Below are positions 1 through 5,159 of a stretch of DNA of 5,159 nucleotides, piece by piece (positions within the stretch are counted from its first letter, which is position 1; every line of letters begins with the position of its first letter). The stretch comes from JAWPNA01 sp045402695 (lineage in GTDB: Bacteria > Acidobacteriota > Polarisedimenticolia > JACPZX01 > DASXTC01): positions 1 through 5,159 of the forward strand of contig JAWPNA010000498.1 of the NCBI GenBank assembly GCA_045402695.1, given 5' to 3'. Below the pieces are notes generated by a model. That model did not search any database, was not told where the DNA came from, and worked only from the letters and a program-made list of their open reading frames with translations. The translations under genes and the position numbers were made by a program.

Positions 1-564
1 GTCCACGTCTCCGGAATGCAGCTTGCCCAGCGCGAGGAGGTAGCCGTCCACGGCGGCGGACGAGGGGGACAGCGACGATTCCAACGGCACGGGAGCGCCG
101 CCGCACGCGGCTCGAGGACTCGCTGCCCGCCAGCCGGCCACGAGGCTCGTGGCGAGCTGGTCCATGGCGCGCGTCATCTCGTCGCGGCTGGCGAAGGAGA
201 CCTTCTCCGTGATGCGGGCCGCTCCTCTCGCCTGCCCGGCCGGCTCGGAGCGCGCGGTGAGGCGCCACGGCCCCTTTCCCGAGACCGCCAGCGTCAGGCG
301 CCATGAGGCCTGGGACTCCTGGGTTGTGACGCGGTACCCCTCTCCCGAGGCGAGCGCCGATTCCAGCAGCCCGTGAAGAGCGGCCACCATGCCGGAGTCA
401 AGCGAGCCTTTCTCCACGCGGCCCAGCGCGACGACACAGGCCGGGTCGTCCTGAAGTTGCGGAGTGGAAGCCATAGTCTGCTGCGCCGCGGCCGTGCGCG
501 CGTCGGTGGCCAGCGAGAGACTCCCCAGGTTGAGGACGACGAGGGCGACGAGGGCTCGGACCAT
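1..564 (-). CDS. Secreted protein of unknown function, 3' end cut off by the window edge
   Basis: The frame is open from an ATG at 564-562 to the left edge, giving 188 codons without a stop; the C-terminus lies outside. The N-terminus (MVRALVALVVLNLGSLSLA) looks like a Sec signal peptide, with cleavage plausible after Ala19 (SLA) or Ala27 (AAA). The mature part starts with a short polar stretch, then CVVALGRVEKGSL and a predicted alpha/beta region (about residues 43-150) with WRLTLAVSGKGPWRLTARSE, and then helices such as MTRAMDQLATSLVAGW. The last visible residues (AAVDGYLLALGKLHSGDVD, about 170-188) resemble the entry to a tetratricopeptide-like helical repeat, so a TPR domain may follow; this is inference. 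A GGGGGA Shine-Dalgarno (580-575) sits 10 nt before the ATG. The gene is divergent from the SDR. I do not recognise a family. A periplasmic or cell-surface location is likely from the signal peptide alone. Confidence 0.72.
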   Translation of the reverse strand, partial: MVRALVALVVLNLGSLSLATDARTAAAQQTMASTPQLQDDPACVVALGRVEKGSLDSGMVAALHGLLESALASGEGYRVTTQESQASWRLTLAVSGKGPWRLTARSEPAGQARGAARITEKVSFASRDEMTRAMDQLATSLVAGWRAASPRAACGGAPVPLESSLSPSSAAVDGYLLALGKLHSGDVD

Positions 565-590
565 GAGTGAATCATCCCCCGATGACTAAT

Positions 591-618
591 GTCGCGCGGT
601 GTCGCGCGGAAAGCGCGG
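591..618. repeat. Phased short direct repeats in the divergent intergenic region
   Basis: The 10-mer GTCGCGCGGT at 591-600 is followed directly by GTCGCGCGGA at 601-610 (9 of 10 bases the same). A third, shorter copy, GCGCGG, lies at 613-618. The GCGCGG cores begin at 594, 604 and 613, about one helical turn apart. They sit next to the AT-rich promoter-like island between two divergent genes, where a regulator binding site would be expected. GC-rich composition makes chance repeats more likely, so an operator role is only a suggestion. Confidence 0.35.
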
Positions 619-626
619 TTATTATA
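614..626 (-). promoter_or_regulatory. Putative -10 region for the leftward secreted-protein gene
   Basis: Bases 626-621 read TATAAT on the minus strand, a perfect sigma-70 -10 hexamer and the only AT-rich island in this GC-rich gap. A start near 614 would leave a leader of about 50 nt before the ATG at 564. No TTGACA-like -35 is seen at 16-18 bp spacing (that region is GC-rich), so the promoter would be activator-dependent or use another sigma factor. The same island reads TATTAT (620-625) on the plus strand and could also serve the SDR. Confidence 0.35.
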
Positions 627-628
627 GA

Positions 629-662
629 CGAGGCGAGACAGCCTCGCCCGGATCAGGAGGGG
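629..662 (+). promoter_or_regulatory. SDR leader: 6-bp hairpin and strong ribosome binding site
   Basis: CGAGGC (629-634) and GCCTCG (641-646) can form a 6-bp stem with a GAGACA loop. Just after it, AGGAGGGG (655-662) is a near-ideal Shine-Dalgarno; its AGGAGG core ends 7 nt before the ATG at 668. This decides the start of the SDR: the frame is open from 599, but the upstream ATG has no comparable site, and the SDR fold needs no further residues. The hairpin could be an operator palindrome or a leader structure. Confidence 0.6.
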
Positions 663-667
663 CATTC

Positions 668-1444
668 ATGACGGCGCTCGACGGGGGACTGGAGATCGAT
701 CTGAGAGGGCACATCGCCCTGGTGACAGGCGGATCGCGCGGAATCGGACGCGCCTGCTGCCTTATGCTGGGGCGCGCGGGCGCCGCGGTGGCGGTGCACT
801 ACCGGGCCCGGGAGAAAGAGGCGGTGGAAGTGGTCGAGACGTTGCGGGCCTCGGGAGCGCGGGCGGCCGCGATCCCCGCGGACCTCGCTTCCGAGCAAGC
901 CGCCTCGCGGCTGGCGGCGCGCACCGTGTCTGTCCTGGGGGCGCCGACCATCCTGGTCAACAATGCTGGAATCTGGGAAGGGCGCGCGGTGGATCTGCTG
1001 GCCGCCGCGGAGTGGGATCGCACCTTCGCCGTCAACATGCGATCGATGTTTCTCTGCACCCGGGCCGTGGTGCCGCTCATGAAGGAGGCGCGCGGCGGCC
1101 GCATCATCAACGTCGCCTCCACCGCCGGCCAGCGAGGCGAGGCGTTCCACTCCGACTACGCGGCGAGCAAGGGAGCGGCCATCGCTTTCACGCGATCGCT
1201 CGCGACCGAGCTGGCCCCACACGGCATCCGCGTCAACTGCGTGTCCCCCGGCTGGGTGGACACCGATATGTGCGCCGAGGTGTTCGCATCGGGCGGGCGC
1301 GCGGCTATCGAGAAAACGATACCCATGGGCCGCGTCGGCCGGCCCGAGGAGATCGCCGGCGCAATCGTCTTCGCGGCCTCGGACCTCTCCAGCTTCATGA
1401 CCGGTGCGGTACTCTCGGTCAACGGCGGCGCGGTGATGGCGTAG
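668..1444 (+). CDS. Short-chain dehydrogenase/reductase, FabG-like (258 aa)
   Basis: A classical SDR oxidoreductase, predicted cytoplasmic, that would use NAD(P)H to interconvert a carbonyl and an alcohol. The Rossmann cofactor motif TGGSRGIG is at residues 20-27, the structural NNAG at 98-101, and the catalytic tetrad is complete: Asn123, Ser151, Tyr164 and Lys168 (YAASK). Arg24 in the glycine motif and Tyr45-Arg46 after the second beta strand suggest a preference for NADP(H). The PGWVDT segment (194-199) and the C-terminal FMTGAVLSVNGG are typical of the family. The length (258 aa) matches 3-oxoacyl-ACP reductases and many glucose-dehydrogenase-like paralogues. The substrate cannot be read from sequence: there is no acyl carrier protein or other fatty-acid gene beside it, so calling it FabG would overreach. 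It lies 103 bp from a divergent secreted-protein gene and 197 bp before the oxidase gene; nothing shows that it shares a pathway with either. Confidence 0.93.
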   Translation: MTALDGGLEIDLRGHIALVTGGSRGIGRACCLMLGRAGAAVAVHYRAREKEAVEVVETLRASGARAAAIPADLASEQAASRLAARTVSVLGAPTILVNNAGIWEGRAVDLLAAAEWDRTFAVNMRSMFLCTRAVVPLMKEARGGRIINVASTAGQRGEAFHSDYAASKGAAIAFTRSLATELAPHGIRVNCVSPGWVDTDMCAEVFASGGRAAIEKTIPMGRVGRPEEIAGAIVFAASDLSSFMTGAVLSVNGGAVMA

Positions 1445-1480
1445 CGCCGCGACTCGCTGCGTCTTCTGCCTCGGAGAGAG

Positions 1481-1517
1481 GGTGAAGCCACCCAGCCTCC
1501 CGGGTGGAGGCGTCACC
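1481..1517 (+). terminator. Possible terminator hairpin after the SDR gene
   Basis: GCCTCC (1495-1500) pairs with GGAGGC (1506-1511) around a CGGGT loop, and GGTGA (1481-1485) pairs with TCACC (1513-1517) as an outer stem with an internal loop. An alternative stem, GGGTG/CACCC, is possible at its left. The structure starts about 37 nt after the SDR stop. No T tract follows, so it is not a canonical intrinsic terminator; it may instead stabilise the 3' end. Confidence 0.35.
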
Positions 1518-1576
1518 ATCGAGTGGGATCACGCAGATTCTGATGTATGACGCTCCCGCTCGACGGGCATCCCTCT

Positions 1577-1641
1577 TGCTATATGGAATCAGAGAAAGCT
1601 GACCGGCGCTGTCGGTCTGGAATCCGGTCCAAGGGGGACAT
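1577..1641 (+). promoter_or_regulatory. Putative promoter and leader of the oxidase gene
   Basis: TGCTATATG at 1577-1585 resembles an extended -10 element (TGn followed by TATATG, four of six matches to TATAAT), with no clear -35. In the leader, GACCG(G) at 1601-1606 can pair either with CGGTC at 1613-1617 or with CCGGTC at 1624-1629, giving two exclusive small hairpins just before the ribosome binding site AAGGGGG (1631-1637), which lies 4 nt before the ATG at 1642. The ribosome binding site is credible; the promoter and folding are weak proposals. Confidence 0.3.
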
Positions 1642-4600
1642 ATGGGCACGCGAATTCGCGCACACGCTGTCGTTCTCTCACTCATTCTCATCTTCCTTCC
1701 GGCGCCGGCCATTCTGGCCGACACCGTCACGCTGACACCCGTCAAGGACAACACGCTCTACGAGCCGGTCGCAAAGGACGCGTTCGCCGACGTGAGCGAC
1801 GGGGCAGGCCCAACCATGTTCGCGGGGAAGGTCAAGGATGCCGACGCCGACCCGGGGCCGGGCACACGGGTGGCTATACGCCGCGCCGTGGTGGCGTTCG
1901 ATATCGCTGGGAACATCCCGGCCGGCTCCACCATCGACAGCGTGCAGCTCACGCTTTACTGCGACAAGGTCGCCGTCACGACCACCAGGAGCTTCGTGCT
2001 GCGGCGTCTGACATCCGACTGGGGGGAAGGAACCTCCAACACCGGCAACTCGAGTCAGGGCCGGGGGGAGCTCGCCACCACGAATGATGCCACCTGGCGC
2101 CACACCTTCTATCCCACTCAGTTCTGGACCACTCAAGGGGGCGATTACGTCGGCACGATCAGCGCGACCCGGTCGGTGGGCAACACGGGATTCTATGCGT
2201 GGGGCTCGACGTCCGGCATGGTGGCCGACGTGCAAGCCTGGCTGAATACGCCCTCCCAGAACTTCGGCTGGATCTTGATCGGTGATGAATCGACCATACA
2301 GACGGTCAAGCGGTTCGGCACCCGCGAGAACACGGGCAGCACCAGCGGGCAGACCTGGAAGCCTCAGCTGCTCGTCAACTACACCCCTGCCACCGTGGTG
2401 GGAGGCTGCTGCCAGGGAACGGTCTGCAGCGTCGTGACGAGCGCCACCTGCGCGGCGGCCGGCGGCGTTTATCAGGGAAACGGCTCCTCCTGTTCGCCGA
2501 ATCCCTGCATCGTGGTCTCGGGAGCCTGCTGCGCCGACAGCGGCACCTGCACCGAGGGGACGCAGACCGCGTGCGTCACGGCAGGCGGAACGTACCAGGG
2601 GGATGGCACCACCTGCGCCACGGCGACCTGTCCGATCGTCCTGACACCGTATATGGATGCCCTGCCGATCCCGGCCGTCGCCACTCCCACCTCGGGCACG
2701 CCGGGCGGCACGGCCACCTACAACATCTCGATGGTCGAGATCAATCAGCGCATGCACCACGACCTGCCGCTCACGCGTGTATGGGCCTACAGCGACGGTG
2801 TGAACCCCCCGGGGACCCCTGGTCCTGTCATCGTGGCGCGCACTGGCATGCCGGTGACGGTGAACTATTTCAATGACATCCGCGACCTGAACACCGGCAT
2901 CCTTCGCACGGACAATCACTACCTGGACGTCGACACGGAGACCGACCCCAACGGGATGGTCTGTATCCACGGTGCGGAGAACCGCGCAAAGACCGTCGTG
3001 CACCTGCATGGCGGGAAGGTCCCAGCGGAGTATGACGGATATCCCGAGTGGACGATGCTGCCGGGGGACGCAGCCCAGACGTTCGTCTATCCGAACGATC
3101 AGCAGGCCGGCCCCATCTGGTTCCACGACCATGCCCTTGGAATCACGCGCCTGAACGTCTACATGGGCCTGGCAGGCCTGTATCTTATCAAGGACGCGGT
3201 GGAGGACGCCCTCAATCTGCCCAGCGACCTGGTCCCGCTTGCGATCCAGGACCGCAAGTTCAACCTTGACGGGAGTCTGCAATACCCGGCCATGTGGATG
3301 GACATGTTCTTCGGCGACAAGATCATCGTCAACGGCAAGGTCTGGCCCTACCTGGACGTGAAGCGGGGCAAGTATCGGTTCATCGTCCTGAACGGCTCCA
3401 CCTCCCGGACCTACACGCTGTCGCTCAACCCGCCCACAGGCATACTCTCGTTCACCGTGATCGGGACCGATCAGGGGCTGCTCGAGGCACCCGTCCCCGG
3501 CGTCGGCCTGCTCACCCTCGGGCCGGGAGAGCGTTACGACCTCGTGGTGGACTTCGCCGGATACGCGGCCGGCACCGAGATCCTCCTGCAGAACAGCGCG
3601 CCGGTGCCGTTCCCCAACGGAACCGTCGACGAGACGCGCGTGATGAAATTCCGCGTCCTGGCTCAGATGGGAGACACCGATCCGTTGCCTGCGACGCTGC
3701 GCACGATCCAGCGTCTGGATCCCGCCTCCGCGGCGGTCGTCCGCGACTTCCGGCTCAAGAAGTCGGGCTCCGACGGGTGCGGGCGCTCCACCTGGCTGAT
3801 CAACGACCTCGGCTGGGATGACATCTCGGAGTACCCCCAGCTGGGGAGCACCGAGATCTGGCGATTCGTGAACGACTCGGGCGTGTCACACCCGATGCAC
3901 ATGCACCTGGTCGGCTTCCAGGTTCTGGACCGTGACGGATTCACGAAGGACCCCAACGGCGTCGTCATCCCCAACGGGAACCCGCAGCCGCCGCCGGAGG
4001 AGGAGGATGGCTGGAAAGACACGGTGATGGTCGCTCCCAACGAGATCGCGCGGATCATTACGAGGTTCGAGGGATACAAGGGCAGATATCCCTACCACTG
4101 CCACATCCTCGAGCATGAGGAACACGAGATGATGCGGCAGTTCCAGACCGTGAAGTGCGGCGACGCCGAGCTCGACCCGACGGAGACGTGCGATGACGGC
4201 GCCGCCAACGGCACGGCCGCCTCGTGCTGCTCCACCGCGTGCACGATGCTCGCCGCGGGGACGACCTGCGATGACGGCAACGCCTGCACGCTGAATGACC
4301 AGTGCCAGACCGGGGCCTGCGTGGCCGGCACCACGGTGCCTCCTCCGGCCGAGGTGTCGAACGTGCAGCTCGCGGCTGACGGCATGACGATCTCCTGGGA
4401 TCCCATCCCGGGCGCTCCTGCCGGGACCGTCTACGACGTCGCTCGAGGGATGACGGGCCAGCTTCCCGTGGGCTCCGGCGCCTCGGAGATGTGCGTCGAG
4501 AGCGGCATGGCCGGCGCCTCAACGACCGACAGCTCCACGCCGGTTGCGGGGCAGGCATTCTGGTACCTGCTGCGGGGGCGACACTCCTGCGGCGCTGGAA

Positions 4601-4662
4601 CGTATGGCTACGGAGGCCAGCCGCCGGCGGAGCGGTATACGGAGGCCTGTCCGTATCCGTAG
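1642..4662 (+). CDS. Secreted multidomain multicopper oxidase (CotA/laccase type) with DNRLRE, cysteine-rich and Fn3-like domains
   Basis: Residues 1-26 are a Sec signal peptide (basic MGTRIRAH, hydrophobic core, cleavage near ILA/D). Residues 28-248 form a DNRLRE/CBM96-like domain (DNTLYE, DWGEG, NFGWILIGDEST). Residues 254-330 hold two six-cysteine modules. Residues 333-837 are a three-cupredoxin multicopper oxidase close in layout to CotA and bilirubin oxidases, which oxidise phenols, dyes, bilirubin or metals while reducing O2 to water. All copper ligands are present: HLH 454-456, HDH 495-497, HPMHMH 750-755, HCH 819-821, His825 and axial Met830. Asp465 and Glu826 match the CotA proton-relay acids Asp116 and Glu498. 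The oxidase part (about 505 aa) is full length for CotA. Residues 839-867 (CGD, CDDG) resemble the myxococcal cysteine repeat, 876-893 a second cysteine motif, and about 903-1003 a fibronectin-III-like domain. The usual spore-coat CotA has none of these flanks. The natural substrate is unknown; the location is extracellular or cell surface. It converges with another DNRLRE gene. Confidence 0.93.
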   Translation: MGTRIRAHAVVLSLILIFLPAPAILADTVTLTPVKDNTLYEPVAKDAFADVSDGAGPTMFAGKVKDADADPGPGTRVAIRRAVVAFDIAGNIPAGSTIDSVQLTLYCDKVAVTTTRSFVLRRLTSDWGEGTSNTGNSSQGRGELATTNDATWRHTFYPTQFWTTQGGDYVGTISATRSVGNTGFYAWGSTSGMVADVQAWLNTPSQNFGWILIGDESTIQTVKRFGTRENTGSTSGQTWKPQLLVNYTPATVVGGCCQGTVCSVVTSATCAAAGGVYQGNGSSCSPNPCIVVSGACCADSGTCTEGTQTACVTAGGTYQGDGTTCATATCPIVLTPYMDALPIPAVATPTSGTPGGTATYNISMVEINQRMHHDLPLTRVWAYSDGVNPPGTPGPVIVARTGMPVTVNYFNDIRDLNTGILRTDNHYLDVDTETDPNGMVCIHGAENRAKTVVHLHGGKVPAEYDGYPEWTMLPGDAAQTFVYPNDQQAGPIWFHDHALGITRLNVYMGLAGLYLIKDAVEDALNLPSDLVPLAIQDRKFNLDGSLQYPAMWMDMFFGDKIIVNGKVWPYLDVKRGKYRFIVLNGSTSRTYTLSLNPPTGILSFTVIGTDQGLLEAPVPGVGLLTLGPGERYDLVVDFAGYAAGTEILLQNSAPVPFPNGTVDETRVMKFRVLAQMGDTDPLPATLRTIQRLDPASAAVVRDFRLKKSGSDGCGRSTWLINDLGWDDISEYPQLGSTEIWRFVNDSGVSHPMHMHLVGFQVLDRDGFTKDPNGVVIPNGNPQPPPEEEDGWKDTVMVAPNEIARIITRFEGYKGRYPYHCHILEHEEHEMMRQFQTVKCGDAELDPTETCDDGAANGTAASCCSTACTMLAAGTTCDDGNACTLNDQCQTGACVAGTTVPPPAEVSNVQLAADGMTISWDPIPGAPAGTVYDVARGMTGQLPVGSGASEMCVESGMAGASTTDSSTPVAGQAFWYLLRGRHSCGAGTYGYGGQPPAERYTEACPYP
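1723..2385 (+). other. DNRLRE/CBM96-like domain within the oxidase
   Basis: Residues 28-248 of the oxidase. The domain starts with the beta-strand TVTLTPVKDNTLYE, then has a RRAVVAFDI strand, the IPAGSTIDSVQLTLY segment, DWGEG, ATWRHTFYPTQFW and the conserved block NFGWILIGDEST (207-218) before PQLLVNY. Domains of this kind occur in secreted bacterial proteins, and some related ones bind polysaccharide (CBM96); binding by this copy is inferred. The same domain is found in the convergent gene at the right edge. Confidence 0.75.
2401..2631 (+). repeat. Two tandem six-cysteine modules in the oxidase
   Basis: Residues 254-289 and 294-330 are two copies of a module of the form GxCC...C...C..AGG.YQG(N/D)G..C....C. 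Cysteines are at 256, 257, 262, 270, 284, 289 and at 296, 297, 303, 311, 325, 330. The spacings are CC-4-C-7-C-13-C-4-C and CC-5-C-7-C-13-C-4-C, so they differ by one residue. The pattern implies three disulphides per module, in keeping with export. They separate the DNRLRE domain from the oxidase as a rigid spacer, or bind a ligand; the function is unknown. Confidence 0.8.
4153..4659 (+). other. C-terminal cysteine-rich and fibronectin-III-like tail of the oxidase
   Basis: Residues 838-1006 follow the last copper ligand. CGDAELDPTETCDDG with CCSTAC (839-867) resembles the cysteine-rich repeat of myxobacterial surface proteins (DUF4215-like). CDDGNACTLNDQCQTGAC (876-893) is a second common extracellular cysteine motif. 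From about 903 (PAEVSNVQLAADGMTISWDP) to 1003 the sequence is Fn3-like and ends with FWYLLRGRHSCGAGTYGY and a final ACP. Such tails are seen on many secreted proteins of uncultured soil bacteria and suggest surface display or matrix contact. No LPXTG, PEP-CTERM or MYXO-CTERM anchor with a hydrophobic helix is present. Confidence 0.65.
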
Positions 4663-4670
4663 GGCCGGGT

Positions 4671-4702
4671 GGGCGAGCCGTCAGTCCTGAGACGGCTCGC
4701 CC
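4671..4702. terminator. Perfect 12-bp hairpin between the convergent genes
   Basis: GGGCGAGCCGTC (4671-4682) and GACGGCTCGCCC (4691-4702) are exact inverse complements around an 8-nt loop (4683-4690). The left arm starts 9 nt after the oxidase stop codon. The loop and right arm are the last codons of the leftward gene, whose TGA is 4683-4681. The stem is GC-rich and very stable, so a shared bidirectional terminator is the simplest reading. No T run follows on either strand, so it would be non-canonical. Confidence 0.6.
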
Positions 4703-5159
4703 GGCACGTGATAGGTGATCTCGAGGACGGGGCGTAGCGACGGGTCGGGGTTTTCCCGGCTGGCAAAGCTTTTCACCGTCTGGGACGTAGACTCGTCCCC
4801 GATCAGGATCCATCCGAAGTTCCGTTCGGGGGCCGCGCTCCACATCTGGACGTCCTGCACCAGATGCACGGTGCTGTCCCACGTGTAGAAGTCCGATGGG
4901 CCGACCTCCAGCTCGGCGCTGGCTCTCCCGAGGAACTGGCCGCCGCTGCGGACCCAGAAATCGATGTCCCAGAAGGTGTGGATCCAGGTGACGTCGCCGG
5001 GCCCGGCCGGGGCCCCGCCGCCGCCGGAGCTCGAGGACGAACCCTCCCCCCAGTCGGCCAGAACGCGGTACAGCCGGATCACTCGTGGTTGGGGATTGCT
5101 TGGATTCATGAAGAGCCTCAGCGAGACGCTCTCGATGATGGCACGATCGGGCAGCGCAC
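4681..5159 (-). CDS. DNRLRE-domain protein, 5' end cut off by the window edge
   Basis: The frame is open from the right edge to TGA at 4683-4681. The first full visible codons read ALPDRAIIESVSLRLF and continue through Met at 5109, so that Met is internal and about 158 residues are visible. The visible part is the C-terminal two thirds of a DNRLRE domain: IIESVSLRLF matches TIDSVQLTLY of the oxidase, then DWGEG, DVTWIHTFWDIDFW, FYTWDST, DVQMW, NFGWILIGDEST and SRENPDP, ending with the strand VLEITYHV and a short GEPSQD tail. It ends right after the domain, with no oxidase fused behind it. By alignment to the oxidase copy about 90 residues including a signal peptide would be missing if the gene encodes only this domain; a longer N-terminal part is also possible. 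A Ser/Gly-rich loop (SSSSSGGGGAPAG) is inserted after DWGEG. Probably secreted; the function is likely binding or structural. Confidence 0.85.
   Translation of the reverse strand, partial: ALPDRAIIESVSLRLFMNPSNPQPRVIRLYRVLADWGEGSSSSSGGGGAPAGPGDVTWIHTFWDIDFWVRSGGQFLGRASAELEVGPSDFYTWDSTVHLVQDVQMWSAAPERNFGWILIGDESTSQTVKSFASRENPDPSLRPVLEITYHVPGEPSQD

Larger units (their letters stand above)
1445..1641. other. Intergenic region between the SDR and oxidase genes
   Basis: I see no coding signal in these 197 bp. The first part carries a GC-rich hairpin. The second part is less GC-rich and looks like the promoter and leader of the oxidase gene. The spacing and the hairpin argue that the two rightward genes are separate transcription units. 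Confidence 0.5.

Noticed and set aside
294..665. A 123-codon minus-strand frame starting upstream of the secreted-protein gene
   Set aside because: It is out of frame with the signal-peptide-bearing gene, which runs open from 564 to the window edge; the product is rich in Arg, Ser, Pro and Trp.
599..667. An upstream ATG extending the SDR by 23 residues
   Set aside because: The extension is arginine- and glycine-rich, precedes the conserved fold, and spans the promoter-like island and the strong Shine-Dalgarno that serves the ATG at 668.
653..1519. A 288-codon minus-strand frame opposite the SDR
   Set aside because: The plus strand encodes a complete SDR with all catalytic residues; the opposite product is low-complexity, rich in Arg, Gly and His.
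1678..3282. A 534-codon open frame on the minus strand inside the oxidase gene
   Set aside because: It is a by-product of GC-rich codon use opposite a strongly supported gene; its product is rich in Arg, Gly, Ala and His with no domain, and no ribosome binding site or conserved motif supports it.
668..4662. SDR and oxidase as one functional operon
   Set aside because: A 197-bp gap with a hairpin and a separate leader divides them, and one product is cytoplasmic while the other is exported; no shared pathway can be read from the sequence.
4058..4882. A 274-codon minus-strand frame across the convergent junction
   Set aside because: It overlaps the true ends of both genes and gives an Arg/Pro/Ser-rich product; the DNRLRE gene in another frame on the same strand is clearly homologous to the oxidase N-terminus.
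4681..5109. Met codon at 5109 as the start of the right-hand DNRLRE gene
   Set aside because: The frame stays open upstream, and the upstream residues (ALPDRAIIESVSLRLF) align with the oxidase DNRLRE domain, so the Met is internal.

Overview
The window is GC-rich bacterial DNA with four protein-coding genes and no RNA gene, insertion sequence or CRISPR array that I can see. The lineage cannot be fixed from this sequence. High GC, tandem cysteine modules, a CGD...CDDG cysteine repeat of the kind common in Myxococcota, and a C-terminal tail ending RGRxxCGAGTYGY...ACP all suggest a soil or sediment bacterium with a large secretome, such as an Acidobacteriota, Myxococcota or related uncultured lineage. 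That placement is an inference.

Left part (1-667): a secreted protein of unknown function is read leftward from 564 and runs off the left edge. Its 5' end faces a short-chain dehydrogenase/reductase (SDR, 668-1444, rightward). The 103-bp gap between them holds an AT-rich island with a perfect TATAAT on the minus strand, a short phased GCGCGG repeat, a small palindrome and the strong Shine-Dalgarno of the SDR.

Middle (1445-1641): 197 bp without a gene, with a hairpin just after the SDR and a leader with weak promoter-like and foldable elements before the next gene.

Main gene (1642-4662): a 1006-residue secreted multidomain protein. In order it has a Sec signal peptide, a DNRLRE/CBM96-like domain, two six-cysteine modules, a complete CotA/bilirubin-oxidase-type multicopper oxidase with every copper ligand present, a myxococcal-type cysteine-rich segment and a fibronectin-III-like C-terminal domain. 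It looks like a laccase-like oxidase placed between adhesion or carbohydrate-binding parts.

Right edge (4681-5159): a leftward gene enters from outside the window. Its visible part is the C-terminal two thirds of a second DNRLRE domain, clearly homologous to that at the front of the oxidase. The two genes converge, and a perfect 12-bp hairpin lies at their 3' ends. The most notable point is this pairing: two DNRLRE proteins tail to tail, one fused to a laccase-type enzyme. The two may act together outside the cell on a polymer or surface, but that is inference. The SDR has no evident link to them.
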